From: Trichomonas vaginalis G3 | Taxonomy: Eukaryota > Parabasalia > Trichomonadida > Trichomonadidae | Direction: 5' to 3' | Assembly: GCF_026262505.1 (NCBI RefSeq) | Contig: NC_067203.1 | Span: 17,000,392 to 17,064,391 of the forward strand | DNA length: 64,000 bases | Shown: piece by piece, positions 47,291-55,788 of the stretch | Position numbering within the stretch: the stretch's first letter is position 1 | Layout: each line of letters starts with the position of its first letter | Notes under the pieces: model-generated | The model's database searches: none | Seen by the model: the letters and a program-made list of their open reading frames with translations, nothing else | What the model was told of the DNA's origin: nothing | Translations under genes and position numbers: made by a program

Positions 47291-47746
47291 ATGCCAACTC
47301 GTTTCCATAAGAGCAGAAAACTTCGTGGCCAAGTTTCTATGGGTTTCGGCCGTGTAGGTAAGCACCGTGTTTCACCAGGTGGCCATGGTCGTGCTGGTGG
47401 TCAGCACCATCAGAGAACCTGGTTCGATCGCTTCCACCCAGGCTACTTCGGCAAGGTTGGCATGCGCCATCTTCACCTCATGAAGAACCGCGCTGATGAA
47501 TATGAGCCAACAATCAATGTTGACAAGCTTTGGACACTTGTTCCAGAAGAAGTTCGCGTCAAGGCTGCTGCTGCCAAGAAGGGCGATGCTGTCCCAGTTA
47601 TTGATTGCGTTAAGAACGGATTCTTCAAGGTTCTTGCTCGTGGTGAGCTTCCAAAGATCCCATTTGTCGTCCGCGCTAAGGACTTCTCAGAGGAAGCCGA
47701 AAAGAAGATCAAGGCTGCTGGTGGCGTTTGCGAGAAGGTCCAGTAA
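47291..47746 (+). CDS. RPL27A: 60S ribosomal protein uL15 (L27a)
   Basis: 151 residues from [20 protein letters not shown]. The frame is open 11 codons upstream, but those lie across the promoter palindrome and CCTTTT element. The uL15/L27a signature is complete: [51 protein letters not shown] and the C-terminal [20 protein letters not shown]. It is a protein of the cytosolic large ribosomal subunit near the peptidyl-transferase region. The strong C-ending codon bias indicates high expression. Confidence 0.95.
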   Translation: MPTRFHKSRKLRGQVSMGFGRVGKHRVSPGGHGRAGGQHHQRTWFDRFHPGYFGKVGMRHLHLMKNRADEYEPTINVDKLWTLVPEEVRVKAAAAKKGDAVPVIDCVKNGFFKVLARGELPKIPFVVRAKDFSEEAEKKIKAAGGVCEKVQ

Positions 47747-48440
47747 ATTTTTCTTACATTCCTTCGAAACAAATTTAATTTACATTTTTTTAGATACATA
47801 CCTACAAAAAACTAGAGCACTCTGATAACACAACCTCGCATAGAATAAATGGAATCTTTATGATACTAATTTACGTTATAAGGAAAAACGTAAACTAATA
47901 TTTTTTATCTGATCAAACAATAACAATAAATCAAGTGGATTAAGATCTAGCCATACGATTGACTCAGTGTATGAAATATTTCTCATTGGATTTTCTTTTG
48001 AATTCAAATACTCTGAAAATATATCGAATTGCTTCTTTTTTTGTTTGTAGAGGAAAAGTAAAGCAATAACTTCGTTTGCAACTGCTTTAAGAACGCAAAA
48101 TCGGAAATTCATAGAGATATCACTCAATTAAGCTGGATTTTCGCTCGCAAGTTAGTAAGATTCTTTAAAACCCATTCAATACACATACATTTGGATAAGG
48201 CTGTACCATGTCTTTATTTTGAAATTATTCGATATCGAGAAGTTCTTGATCTATGCTTATTATCCTTTTTGATGAATCTTATGCTTATTCTGGTCCAGTA
48301 TATTGCAAAAACGTAAGAATAAAAATTTTATGAATCTAATATCCCACATTTTTGACTATTTGGTTGAAATCTAACAGTTCATTCTGATATATACCCTAAA
48401 TATATCTTTTATGGAGTGCACTAAAATTGAGAGGAAAAAA
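47747..48440. other. Spacer between two ribosomal-protein genes
   Basis: AT-rich. A minus-strand frame at 47876-48112 (starting MNFRFCVLKAVANEVIALLF at its first ATG) has no initiator or recognised homology; it may be chance or the relic of a larger gene (it includes TESIVWLDLNPLDLLLLFDQ). Not called as a gene. Confidence 0.35.
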
Positions 48441-48480
48441 CCTCCGAACGATAGGTATGGCCTTTTCCTATGATCGGAGG
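48441..48480. repeat. 14-15-bp imperfect inverted repeat spanning the eS19 start codon
   Basis: CCTCCGAACGATAGG (48441-48455) and CCTATGATCGGAGG (48467-48480) pair over at least 12 positions around an 11-nt loop that contains CCTTTT. The ATG at 48470 lies inside the right arm. It might act as a DNA palindrome at the start site; in an mRNA starting at CCTTTT the left arm would be absent. Confidence 0.55.
48461..48466 (+). promoter_or_regulatory. CCTTTT core element of the eS19 gene
   Basis: GGCCTTTTCCTATG puts the element immediately before the start codon, in the loop of the inverted repeat. Confidence 0.55.
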
Positions 48481-48916
48481 TAAGACCGGCCACAAGGGCT
48501 TCCAAGCTCGCGAAATTGCCGCAGACGTTTTCGTTAATGCTCTTGCTAAGCACTTCCAAGAGAACAGAATTGTCCTTCCACCAGAGTGGGCAGATCTTGT
48601 CAAGACCGCTGCTCTCAAGCAAATGGCTCCATCCAACCAGAACTGGTTCTACACACGCGCAGCTGCCGTTATCCGCCAGATCTACATGCACCACGATGCT
48701 TCCCTCTCTGGCCTTGCATTCCATTATGGCGCTAACCTCAAGGCCGTTACAATGCCAAAGCACCACCACAACGCTTCCCGCAAGGTCATCCGCTCCATCC
48801 TTCAGCAATTAGAGAAGGCTGACCTTGTTAAGGTTGGTGAGAAGGGCCGCCAGCTCACACCAAAGGGCCAGCGCCTTCTTGACCAGGTCGCTACAAGCTG
48901 CGGCAAGAAACAATAA
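48470..48916 (+). CDS. RPS19: 40S ribosomal protein eS19
   Basis: 148 residues. The eS19 features are clear: FQAREIAADVFVNALAKHFQ, the central LPPEWADLVKTAALKQMAPS and NQNWFYTRAAAVIRQIYMHH (animal DWFYTRAASTARHLYLR), HHHNASRKVIRSILQQLEKA, and GRQLTPKGQRLLDQVATSC. It assists small-subunit maturation and forms part of the 40S head. Codon use is strongly C-biased. The N-terminal MIGGKTGHKG is slightly different from animal proteins (PGVTVKDV) but alignable. Confidence 0.94.
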   Translation: MIGGKTGHKGFQAREIAADVFVNALAKHFQENRIVLPPEWADLVKTAALKQMAPSNQNWFYTRAAAVIRQIYMHHDASLSGLAFHYGANLKAVTMPKHHHNASRKVIRSILQQLEKADLVKVGEKGRQLTPKGQRLLDQVATSCGKKQ

Positions 48917-49539
48917 ATATGATCTGCTAATTCCAAATCTAAATCGATTTTTTTACATTTTTATATCTTTATTTTTTGGAAAAGTAATTAGATTACGAGT
49001 CATCTTTTTATTTATTCTTCTTTTACTTTTAAAACAAAGAAGAATAACTGATTATATTGTGTCAATATTCTCATTCTTTAGCTTCCCTATTAAACTAACA
49101 TGACATTGCCATAGCTATTAAACTCCATAGTTCATAAACTGGCTTCCTAGAAATGTAATCAGGTTTAATTGAACGACATGAATCGAAGTTCATACAAGGG
49201 CATTTAATTTGACTCATCAATAGTTCACTTTTTATAGCATGTCTGTTAATAAAATATCTTAAAAAAGAAGAACGAACAAAAATCTTCAAACGGATAAATA
49301 GGAAACTTCATTGTATATCTAATCAACCATGACTGTTAGAATTAATAATTTATCATCGAATGAAAATGAATCAAAAAAAGTCTAGATTAGAGTAAAAAAC
49401 ATACAATATCTTTTTATTATTTAAAAGTAAATTACAAATCCCACAAGGCTCAATTATAAGAAGAAGATAACCATTACATAAAAAGGATGTAACTTGTCAT
49501 TTGTTGGGTAATTATTGCAAAATTTGACTGTGTTACAAT
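48917..49539. other. Convergent 3' spacer, nothing recognised
   Basis: AT-rich. The minus-strand frame at 49095-49289 has no initiator and no recognised similarity. Confidence 0.4.
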
Positions 49540-49881
49540 TTAAATATCTGCAAAGTACTTCTGAAAATCTTTTGATTCTATAGGTTGTGGTGGATTCATA
49601 TTAGCGTCATGCATCGAATCTTCCATATCTGTTTCTTCGTTATGTAGTTGGATTTGCTTTGAAATGATCTTTGATTGACCATGTCTGATATTTTCGAAAA
49701 TATAAGATGGATGGAATACGTTTGGATTGACTCCGCCATTTCCGTTTAAATAATCACTGAATAGAGGGGAATATTTTTCCATTCGCGTATTTAGCTGCCT
49801 TTGGTTCTGCTTTTGTAAATAGTTAAATATGTGTATTTCTCTTGTGTTGTCGTTGAATTCTTCGAGTCCTGAATCGCTCAT
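49540..49881 (-). CDS. Small hydrophilic protein, unknown
   Basis: 113 residues starting MSDSGLEEFNDNTREIHIFN. It is acidic, Asn/Gln-rich, with no membrane segment; a middle stretch (FHPSYIFENIRHGQSKIISK) may fold and the end (PQPIESKDFQKYFADI) may be a short helix. The reason to accept it as a gene is the perfect initiator TGTCACTTTTTATAA directly before the ATG, identical in its core to those of two other genes here. I do not recognise a family. The divergent spacer to the dehydrogenase gene (49895-50329) is AT-rich and shows no other gene. Confidence 0.65.
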   Translation of the reverse strand: MSDSGLEEFNDNTREIHIFNYLQKQNQRQLNTRMEKYSPLFSDYLNGNGGVNPNVFHPSYIFENIRHGQSKIISKQIQLHNEETDMEDSMHDANMNPPQPIESKDFQKYFADI

Positions 49882-49888
49882 TTATAAA

Positions 49889-49894
49889 AAGTGA
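49889..49894 (-). promoter_or_regulatory. Initiator TCACTT of the small hydrophilic protein gene
   Basis: The minus strand reads CATTGTCACTTTTTATAA and then ATG. The leader would be about 11 nt. Confidence 0.65.
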
Positions 49895-50329
49895 CAATGA
49901 TTTAAAGAAAAACAATTTTACCGCGGGATTATCGCATTTCTTGAGCAAAATTTTTATACCGCTATAATATAGTCTTTATTTCCCCTTATGATATAAAGCC
50001 TCGAATGTTTAAACACACTAGTCACTACTTATCCCGCGATAAACACACAGACAATATGATTTCAAAGCTCATAAAGAATAAATTAAAACAACCTTTTAGT
50101 ATTAGTGTGAGATTTTTATATCCAAATTTTGAAATTAGAGAATATTCTATGCGAAATTCTAAATTTTAAGTGATTGTAGAATAGTTATATGCTTTAAATA
50201 CCAGACGATGAAGCTGAAGATTTCAAATAAACGATTTGATCAAAAAGAAATGCTTTATTCAGTAAGGTTTGTGCCAGAGAAGAAGAAATGAAATTCTTTT
50301 TTGAATAAAAAAAATTCATCGTTTTTCAC

Positions 50330-51442
50330 ATGACTCGGGGAAACGTTACATTGATCGGAGTTGGCCGCCTTGGTATTTGCTCAGCACTCGTATTTGAGAA
50401 GGCAGGATACAACGTTCTTGGCGTAGATCTTTTCCCAGACTATGTTAACGCAATTAATAATAAAACTTTCGATTCGCCAGAACCGCAAGTTAACGAATTC
50501 TTAAAAGAATCCAAGAACTTCAGATGCTCAACTGATATGAAGGAAGGTATTGAATTTTCCGACCTTTTATTCATCTGTGTTGATACTCCTTCAACAGGTG
50601 GTGATTGCCATTACGACCATTCGAAACTATCAAGAGTTCTCTCTGTGATCAACAGTTTCAAGCCAGAGAACAAGCACGTAATGATTATGTGCACTGTAAT
50701 GCCAGGTTATATTCGCGAAGTTGGCCGCTATCTTCTTCGTGATTGCAAGAACACAACACTTAACTACAATCCAGAATTCATTGCTCAAGGAGCAATCATG
50801 AAAGGCTTCCAAAACCCAGATGTTGTTCTAATTGGTGCTGAAAATGACGAAATCGGCAATAGACTTTCCGAATTCTACAAGAACATAACTACAAATGAAC
50901 CATATATTGCAGTTATGAACCCAGAATCCGCTGAATTAATGAAGATTTCCCTTAATTGTTTCATTACTACTAAGATTGCATATGCAAATATGATCGGTGA
51001 TATTGCAGATCTCACCCCAGGTGCTGACAAATACAAGATTCTTGAAGCAATCGGACACGATTCAAGAGTTGGCTTAAAGTGCTTAATGCCTGGCTGGTCA
51101 TTTGGCGGACCATGCTTCCCACGTGATAACCGTGCACTTCTTGGCTATGCCGAGAAGATTGGCTTCGATGCAAAAATTTCTCGCGCAACAGATCAGGAAA
51201 ACAACGACCATACACGTATTATGGCAGAAAAATACCTCGCAGAGAACAAGGACAAATACGAATTTGTTAATATCGCTTACAAAGAACCTTGCAACGTTCC
51301 AATTATCGAAGAATCTGCCAAACTTAAAGTTGCCGAGTATCTTGCAAGGCACGGAAAGAAAGTTGTCCTCAAAGATAAGAAACATATCATTGAGGTCGCA
51401 CGCCGGGAATATGGCTCGTTATTCACTTATGTCGAAATTTAA
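50330..51442 (+). CDS. UDP-glucose/GDP-mannose 6-dehydrogenase family protein
   Basis: 370 residues, shorter than the usual 390-490. The N-terminal Rossmann motif GVGRLG (VTLIGVGRLGICSALVFEKA), FICVDTPSTGG, the NYNPEFIAQG substrate segment, and the catalytic-Cys motif FGGPCFPRD at about residue 262 are all present. So is the linking helix SAELMKISLNCFITTKIAYA. These enzymes oxidise a nucleotide sugar to its uronic acid with two NAD+. The C-terminal NAD-like domain is brief (AYKEPCNVPIIEESAKLKVA). FGGPCFPRD with Pro after Gly is nearer bacterial forms than animal UGDH (GFGGSCFQKD), so a transferred origin is possible. Substrate cannot be told by eye. Confidence 0.85.
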   Translation: MTRGNVTLIGVGRLGICSALVFEKAGYNVLGVDLFPDYVNAINNKTFDSPEPQVNEFLKESKNFRCSTDMKEGIEFSDLLFICVDTPSTGGDCHYDHSKLSRVLSVINSFKPENKHVMIMCTVMPGYIREVGRYLLRDCKNTTLNYNPEFIAQGAIMKGFQNPDVVLIGAENDEIGNRLSEFYKNITTNEPYIAVMNPESAELMKISLNCFITTKIAYANMIGDIADLTPGADKYKILEAIGHDSRVGLKCLMPGWSFGGPCFPRDNRALLGYAEKIGFDAKISRATDQENNDHTRIMAEKYLAENKDKYEFVNIAYKEPCNVPIIEESAKLKVAEYLARHGKKVVLKDKKHIIEVARREYGSLFTYVEI

Positions 51443-53143
51443 CTTATATTTTTAAAATTTTGTAACTGTTTAATGAATGACGCGCGTGGTTGTATTAATA
51501 AAGTCTAATGATATTATATCCCCCATACGTTTTTAACTTCAGCAAACACCAAAAAAAAATTTTAAAAATCAAGGGTAATTATAAACCTCTAATCTCCCTA
51601 TCTCTCTTGTCAAACAAGCCTTGACTGGGACATTGCAACAGAGCATAACCATCTATACTTTCTAAATGGATAGCTACTCTGATGAACCCTCCCAGACTTG
51701 TTTATATATTACAATTTCAGTAAATATCGTTAAAAGCTATTCACAGTAATAGGATAGCTTGTAAAATGATTAAGATCATAAACAACGTATACAGAAACAT
51801 GCATTAGAACATCAAATTTCAATTCGATTGTACCAAGCCAAAATTTTTGTTAGAAACTCGGATGCGTAAATTACATTCAAGTGATAAATACACGGTTGAA
51901 ATATACAGCAAATCGAATAATACAATTTTTGAGAAGAGAATTCAAAGCGATTTAAATTGTTTTAATGCAATTTTACAGAAGTGATTTCTCTTTCCTTACT
52001 AAGTGATATTCGTCTGCCAAACAATTACACTTGTTTCATGAGAATCAATACACGTTGAAATATGAAATCTTACCAAGCTGTATTGTTTGATATCATTAAC
52101 AATAACCATTACGAATTACTTAACGGATACACTTAGATACGACTATTCTATTTACTTGTTGTTCTTGAAATAAACTCATTATTAATTTACTTGTAAAAAT
52201 AGAGAAATTTGTAATGTGCATATCATTTTTATCACTATATATGAGATCCGATCTACTTTAAATTGAAGAATATAAAAATATAATATTGGAATCAAAAAAT
52301 ATTGTTCAATCGCACTTAAAAAGGATTCAAAATCAAAATTCATACAATAATACTCCAAAGTGGTTTTCCAAAAAAAATTCAAAATCGATTTTTTGATATG
52401 AAAAATAATGTTTTTTAATTTCATTTTGCTTTTTTCGTATTTTTTTTGGAAATTTCAATAGTATCATGGAACGGTGTAAGTATGATAATTTTATTAGGTA
52501 TCCTATGTAATGATGAATTCAAGGATAATTTTTAAAATACATATTCAATGACAAAATTCAATCCAAATCATATGCAATTTTCTAATAAATGTATTACAAC
52601 ATGACTAACAATGATATGCATAAATAAAATATTTGGATAAAAAGAGTATAAATCAAGTTTTTAGTATGATTTTTCTTCATTTTAGAAGTTTAAACATTCA
52701 ATTTTAAAATTGTAGTTGACACGTGAGATACTTGAGCTGATGGTCACTATGTCTATGATAGAGTAAGTGATATAATCAGATTTATTTCATTATCCGACAC
52801 ATAAATCAGAAATAATCTTAGACAAAGTGCTTTATTTGGTAACTTCCAATTATTGAGTGATAAAAACATATTTTTGCATGCTATTTAATATATCTCCATG
52901 AATTAGAGCTGTTTATTTCCATTTTCAATTTGAAACCATAATAACAACATATGTTGATCCAAACCATACGAATAAATATATTTATCACCAATAATTACAT
53001 CCAATTTGGAGTCATATATTAACAAAATCTTATATTCTAATTCATCATAGTATCTACTTATTATTTAACCAATTTTCTCGTTTTGCTCTGATTTTCGACG
53101 GTTTTGGCTAGGTCTTTTCTATCGTCAGAACGGTTTTCTTCTG
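51443..53143. other. Long spacer containing a structured-RNA candidate
   Basis: Apart from the hairpin at 51613-51695 and its less-AT-rich surroundings (about 51580-51710), this 1.7-kb spacer is AT-rich with no convincing gene. The minus-strand frame at 52182-52424 looks random. Confidence 0.45.
51606..51706 (+). ncRNA. Candidate structured non-coding RNA (strand uncertain)
   Basis: A small hairpin CTTGTCAAACAAG (51606-51618) is followed by a long nested stem: CTGGGA 51625-51630 with TCCCAG 51690-51695, CAGAG 51639-51643 with CTCTG 51677-51681, and CCAT 51649-51652 with ATGG 51666-51669. Three concentric helices within 71 nt in an otherwise featureless AT-rich spacer, with higher GC than the surroundings, suggest an RNA gene such as a snoRNA. 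No H/ACA or C/D box was assigned with confidence (an ACA occurs at about 51711). Promoter not identified. Confidence 0.35.
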
Positions 53144-53149
53144 CCTTTT
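53144..53149 (+). promoter_or_regulatory. CCTTTT core element of the eL8 gene
   Basis: CTGCCTTTTGAACAATG places the element six bases before the ATG. A 5-bp inverted repeat CAGAA/TTCTG (53126-53130 and 53139-53143) abuts it. Confidence 0.55.
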
Positions 53150-53154
53150 GAACA

Positions 53155-53889
53155 ATGGCTCCAAAGGCTACACGTTCAGCTCCAGAGAAAGTTATCGAAG
53201 ATAAGGACATCATCCGCCAGGAACACCTCTTCGCTGAGGAGACAGCAGAGAAGGTTGCTGACAAGACAGCTCAGACACGCTTTCCAAAGTATGTCCAACT
53301 TCAGCGCCAAAAGAGAATCCTCATGAAGCGCCTGAAGGTCCCACCACCAGTCAACCACTTCAACCACACACTCGGCAAGGATGCCGCTGTCGCCCTCTTC
53401 AAGTTCCTCGAGAAGTATCGCCCAGAGACAAAGACAGAGAAGAAGCAGCGCAACAAAGAAGATGCTGAGAAGGCTAAGAAGGACCTCAAGGTCGCCGGCT
53501 CTGGCAACAAGAAGGCTCTCGTCCAGGGTGTCAAGAATGTTACAGCTGCCATCGAGTCCAAGAAGGCCCAGCTCGTCATCATCGCTCACGATGTCGACCC
53601 AATCGAACTCGTCATCTGGATGCCAGCTCTCTGCCGCAACCTCGAAATCCCATACTGCATTGTCAAGAGCAAGTCCCGCCTTGGCCAGATCGTTGGCATG
53701 AAGACATGCTCCTGCGTTGCTCTTGCCGAAGTCAAGCCAGAAGACCGCGCTGCCTTCACAAAGATTGTTGACTCCGTCAACTCTGGCTTCCTTGCTCACT
53801 ACAAGGAAGAGATGCACCAGTGGGGTGGTGGTGAACTCTCTGAGAAGACAATCGAGAAGCTCAAAGCTCAGGGCAAGTATAAAGAATAA
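53155..53889 (+). CDS. RPL7A: 60S ribosomal protein eL8 (L7a)
   Basis: 244 residues, typical length. The conserved opening FPKYVQLQRQKRILMKRLKV and PPPVNHFNHTLGKDAAVALF, the L7Ae fold GVKNVTAAIESKKAQLVIIA and HDVDPIELVIWMPALCRNLE, and IPYCIVKSKSRLGQIVGMKT all match eL8 closely. It binds rRNA kink-turns in the large subunit. Extreme C-ending codon bias makes all six frames long, so several long antisense frames here are artefacts. Confidence 0.95.
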   Translation: MAPKATRSAPEKVIEDKDIIRQEHLFAEETAEKVADKTAQTRFPKYVQLQRQKRILMKRLKVPPPVNHFNHTLGKDAAVALFKFLEKYRPETKTEKKQRNKEDAEKAKKDLKVAGSGNKKALVQGVKNVTAAIESKKAQLVIIAHDVDPIELVIWMPALCRNLEIPYCIVKSKSRLGQIVGMKTCSCVALAEVKPEDRAAFTKIVDSVNSGFLAHYKEEMHQWGGGELSEKTIEKLKAQGKYKE

Positions 53890-54675
53890 ATTAAAGGCTA
53901 TTATAAAGCATTATACACTCAATTGGTTTTTCAATTTTATCCTTTAGATCTTTAAACAGATCTCTTTTGATTTTTTTTTAGAATGAGGTTAAATTTAATT
54001 CATCAAAGTAAATAATCATGTTTTGTCAATTCATTCCGGATGTAAATTCACTTATATTGGTTAAAACTATTTTATACGTTAAATTTCATGATGATTCCTT
54101 GATGTAATTTCTTATTTGATGTTTTGAATTGTCATCTGTCATATGAATGTGTCATTAATCATTGCAATACCAAAAAGAGTGATTATACGACAAACAAATA
54201 CGATATATGTATTGTTGTAATTCTAAACATTTTGAGATTATTATTGTTATTAATTGATGCCGTTTACAATTGGAAATTCTCTTTTGCTCTGTGTATGCAA
54301 TCTTTAACTAATTCATCTTCCTAAAATCTTAATCTAAATTTTATTATCGTATACAACCATTGACAAGTGTTTCTCAAAAAATCAAAAATTTCAAAGCTAA
54401 AATAATTCAAAAAGGATTATTCGATAATTTTGCGCTACTCGTCATAATGAAATTTTTGAATTTTGGTCGGATAAACAGATTACTTTCTACTTCAATTTTC
54501 CAAGTTTTGAAAACCTTTTCAATCCCATAAAAGGACATAAATTTAATTGAATTCAAAATGGTCCTAAAAACACTCCGATCATAAATTTGATAAATTTGAT
54601 AAATTCAATCAATAATTACTAAACGTATAGAAACGATATCACATTCAAATTTATTTGCCGTTTAATTATTTCAAA
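53890..54675. other. Spacer, nothing recognised
   Basis: AT-rich. The 66-codon frame at 54124-54324 starts only at TTG and looks random. Confidence 0.4.
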
Positions 54676-54951
54676 ATGTCAGCTGCTCCATCAGCAACAC
54701 CAACTCCAATGAAAACACCAGTTACACCAGCAAACTCATGCACATCTTGCAAGTGCGGAAGTGGATGCCCATTTGCTAAACTCGGTATTCTCAGAATCGT
54801 AGCAATTCTTGTTCTTATTTGCATGCTTGTTTTCTCTATTGTTAGATACTTAACACATAAGGATAAGGGAAGTATCGCATTCGCTGCTGGAAGCATTGCC
54901 GCAATCATTGCTGTCATCCTCTCAGTTCCAAAGAAGCAGAAGAAGGAGTAA
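54676..54951 (+). CDS. Small two-span membrane protein with a Cys-rich N-terminus
   Basis: 91 residues from MSAAPSATPTPMKTPVTPAN. A Pro/Thr-rich leader (1-20) is followed by a compact Cys cluster CTSCKCGSGCPF (five Cys, about 22-33), a first hydrophobic span (LRIVAILVLICMLVFSIVRYL), a short loop THKDKGS, a second span (IAFAAGSIAAIIAVILSV) and a basic end PKKQKKE that could be a dilysine-type ER signal (KKQKKE is not an exact KKxx). The Cys cluster could be palmitoylated or bind metal. Good coding composition (C-ending codons, few long AT runs) supports a real, expressed gene. No family recognised. Confidence 0.7.
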   Translation: MSAAPSATPTPMKTPVTPANSCTSCKCGSGCPFAKLGILRIVAILVLICMLVFSIVRYLTHKDKGSIAFAAGSIAAIIAVILSVPKKQKKE

Positions 54952-55788
54952 GATATTGTTTTTTTAATATACGCCCAAGACATCATGTCTTTTATTATTT
55001 TTTTATTAAACATATGAATTATTGTCACTAGAATCAATATTTAATAACTTATTTTGCAATTGTGAAAAGATCATTGCCTCAAAAATGTTCCATGTATGAA
55101 TACAATAATTAATCAACTCTTACGGATAATGTAAATAATGAGCAAAATAAAAAGTTAATCATTATTGAGATTTTTATCTGTAAATCTTTGAAAATACTTG
55201 ATTCTGTATTTCTCATGAGGATTAGTTGCTAATGGAAGTAACTAATTAAAATGAGTTGAGATAATTTTTCATATAATATGATACATTATCATTTTGATTT
55301 GCACATTATGCCATAATACAATACTATTGTTCTATCACAGTGCTATCTAGAATTCAAAAGTTCATATATGTTAAATATTCCATTTTTGATCTAAATATAC
55401 ATTAACCTCATAACAAAGTTATATTACAGGCTGATATTTATAGATATTACTGAATAAGATATTTGTGTCATGAGTATACTATCAGAGTTGCAAATTTTCC
55501 AACCTTGTTGAATATTTTGACATTAAATAGATTATTATATAGAAGAAGCATCTAGCTTTAGGTTATTTCTGAGTTTATAAAAGATTTCATTCAATATTCC
55601 TACTCTTTGCTATTCATTGTTGAATGAGATGACTAACATCTTTATGAGCTTACATAACTATGTTCTATGGCCACAACTTCAGTGCTCTATTTTAAAACTT
55701 GTTGCATTCTTCTTGCAATTGATATTTTTTAAGATCCAAAAAGATGAGAATGTCAAATTTCAAGGCGTCAATTTTTTTTGTATTGAAA
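54952..55788. other. Spacer, nothing recognised
   Basis: AT-rich spacer upstream of the giant gene. Near its end TCAATTTTTTTTGTATTGAAA, next to the chosen ATG, may be its initiator; this lies inside the open extension of the frame and argues for the later start. Confidence 0.4.

Noticed and set aside
47876-48127. 83-codon minus-strand frame between uL15 and eS19
   Set aside because: Starts at TTG, no initiator, no family recognised; kept only as a note.
53176-53817. 213-codon antisense frame opposite eL8 and similar long antisense frames opposite eS7 (23713-24276), eS19 and the ankyrin-RING gene
   Set aside because: They arise from C-ending codon bias in highly expressed genes and encode no recognisable protein.
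14890-55320. The 9-mer TGGCATAAT (or complement) in several spacers (about 14899, 17562, 44599, 55308)
   Set aside because: Roughly one occurrence is expected by composition; four is not convincing after looking at many words.
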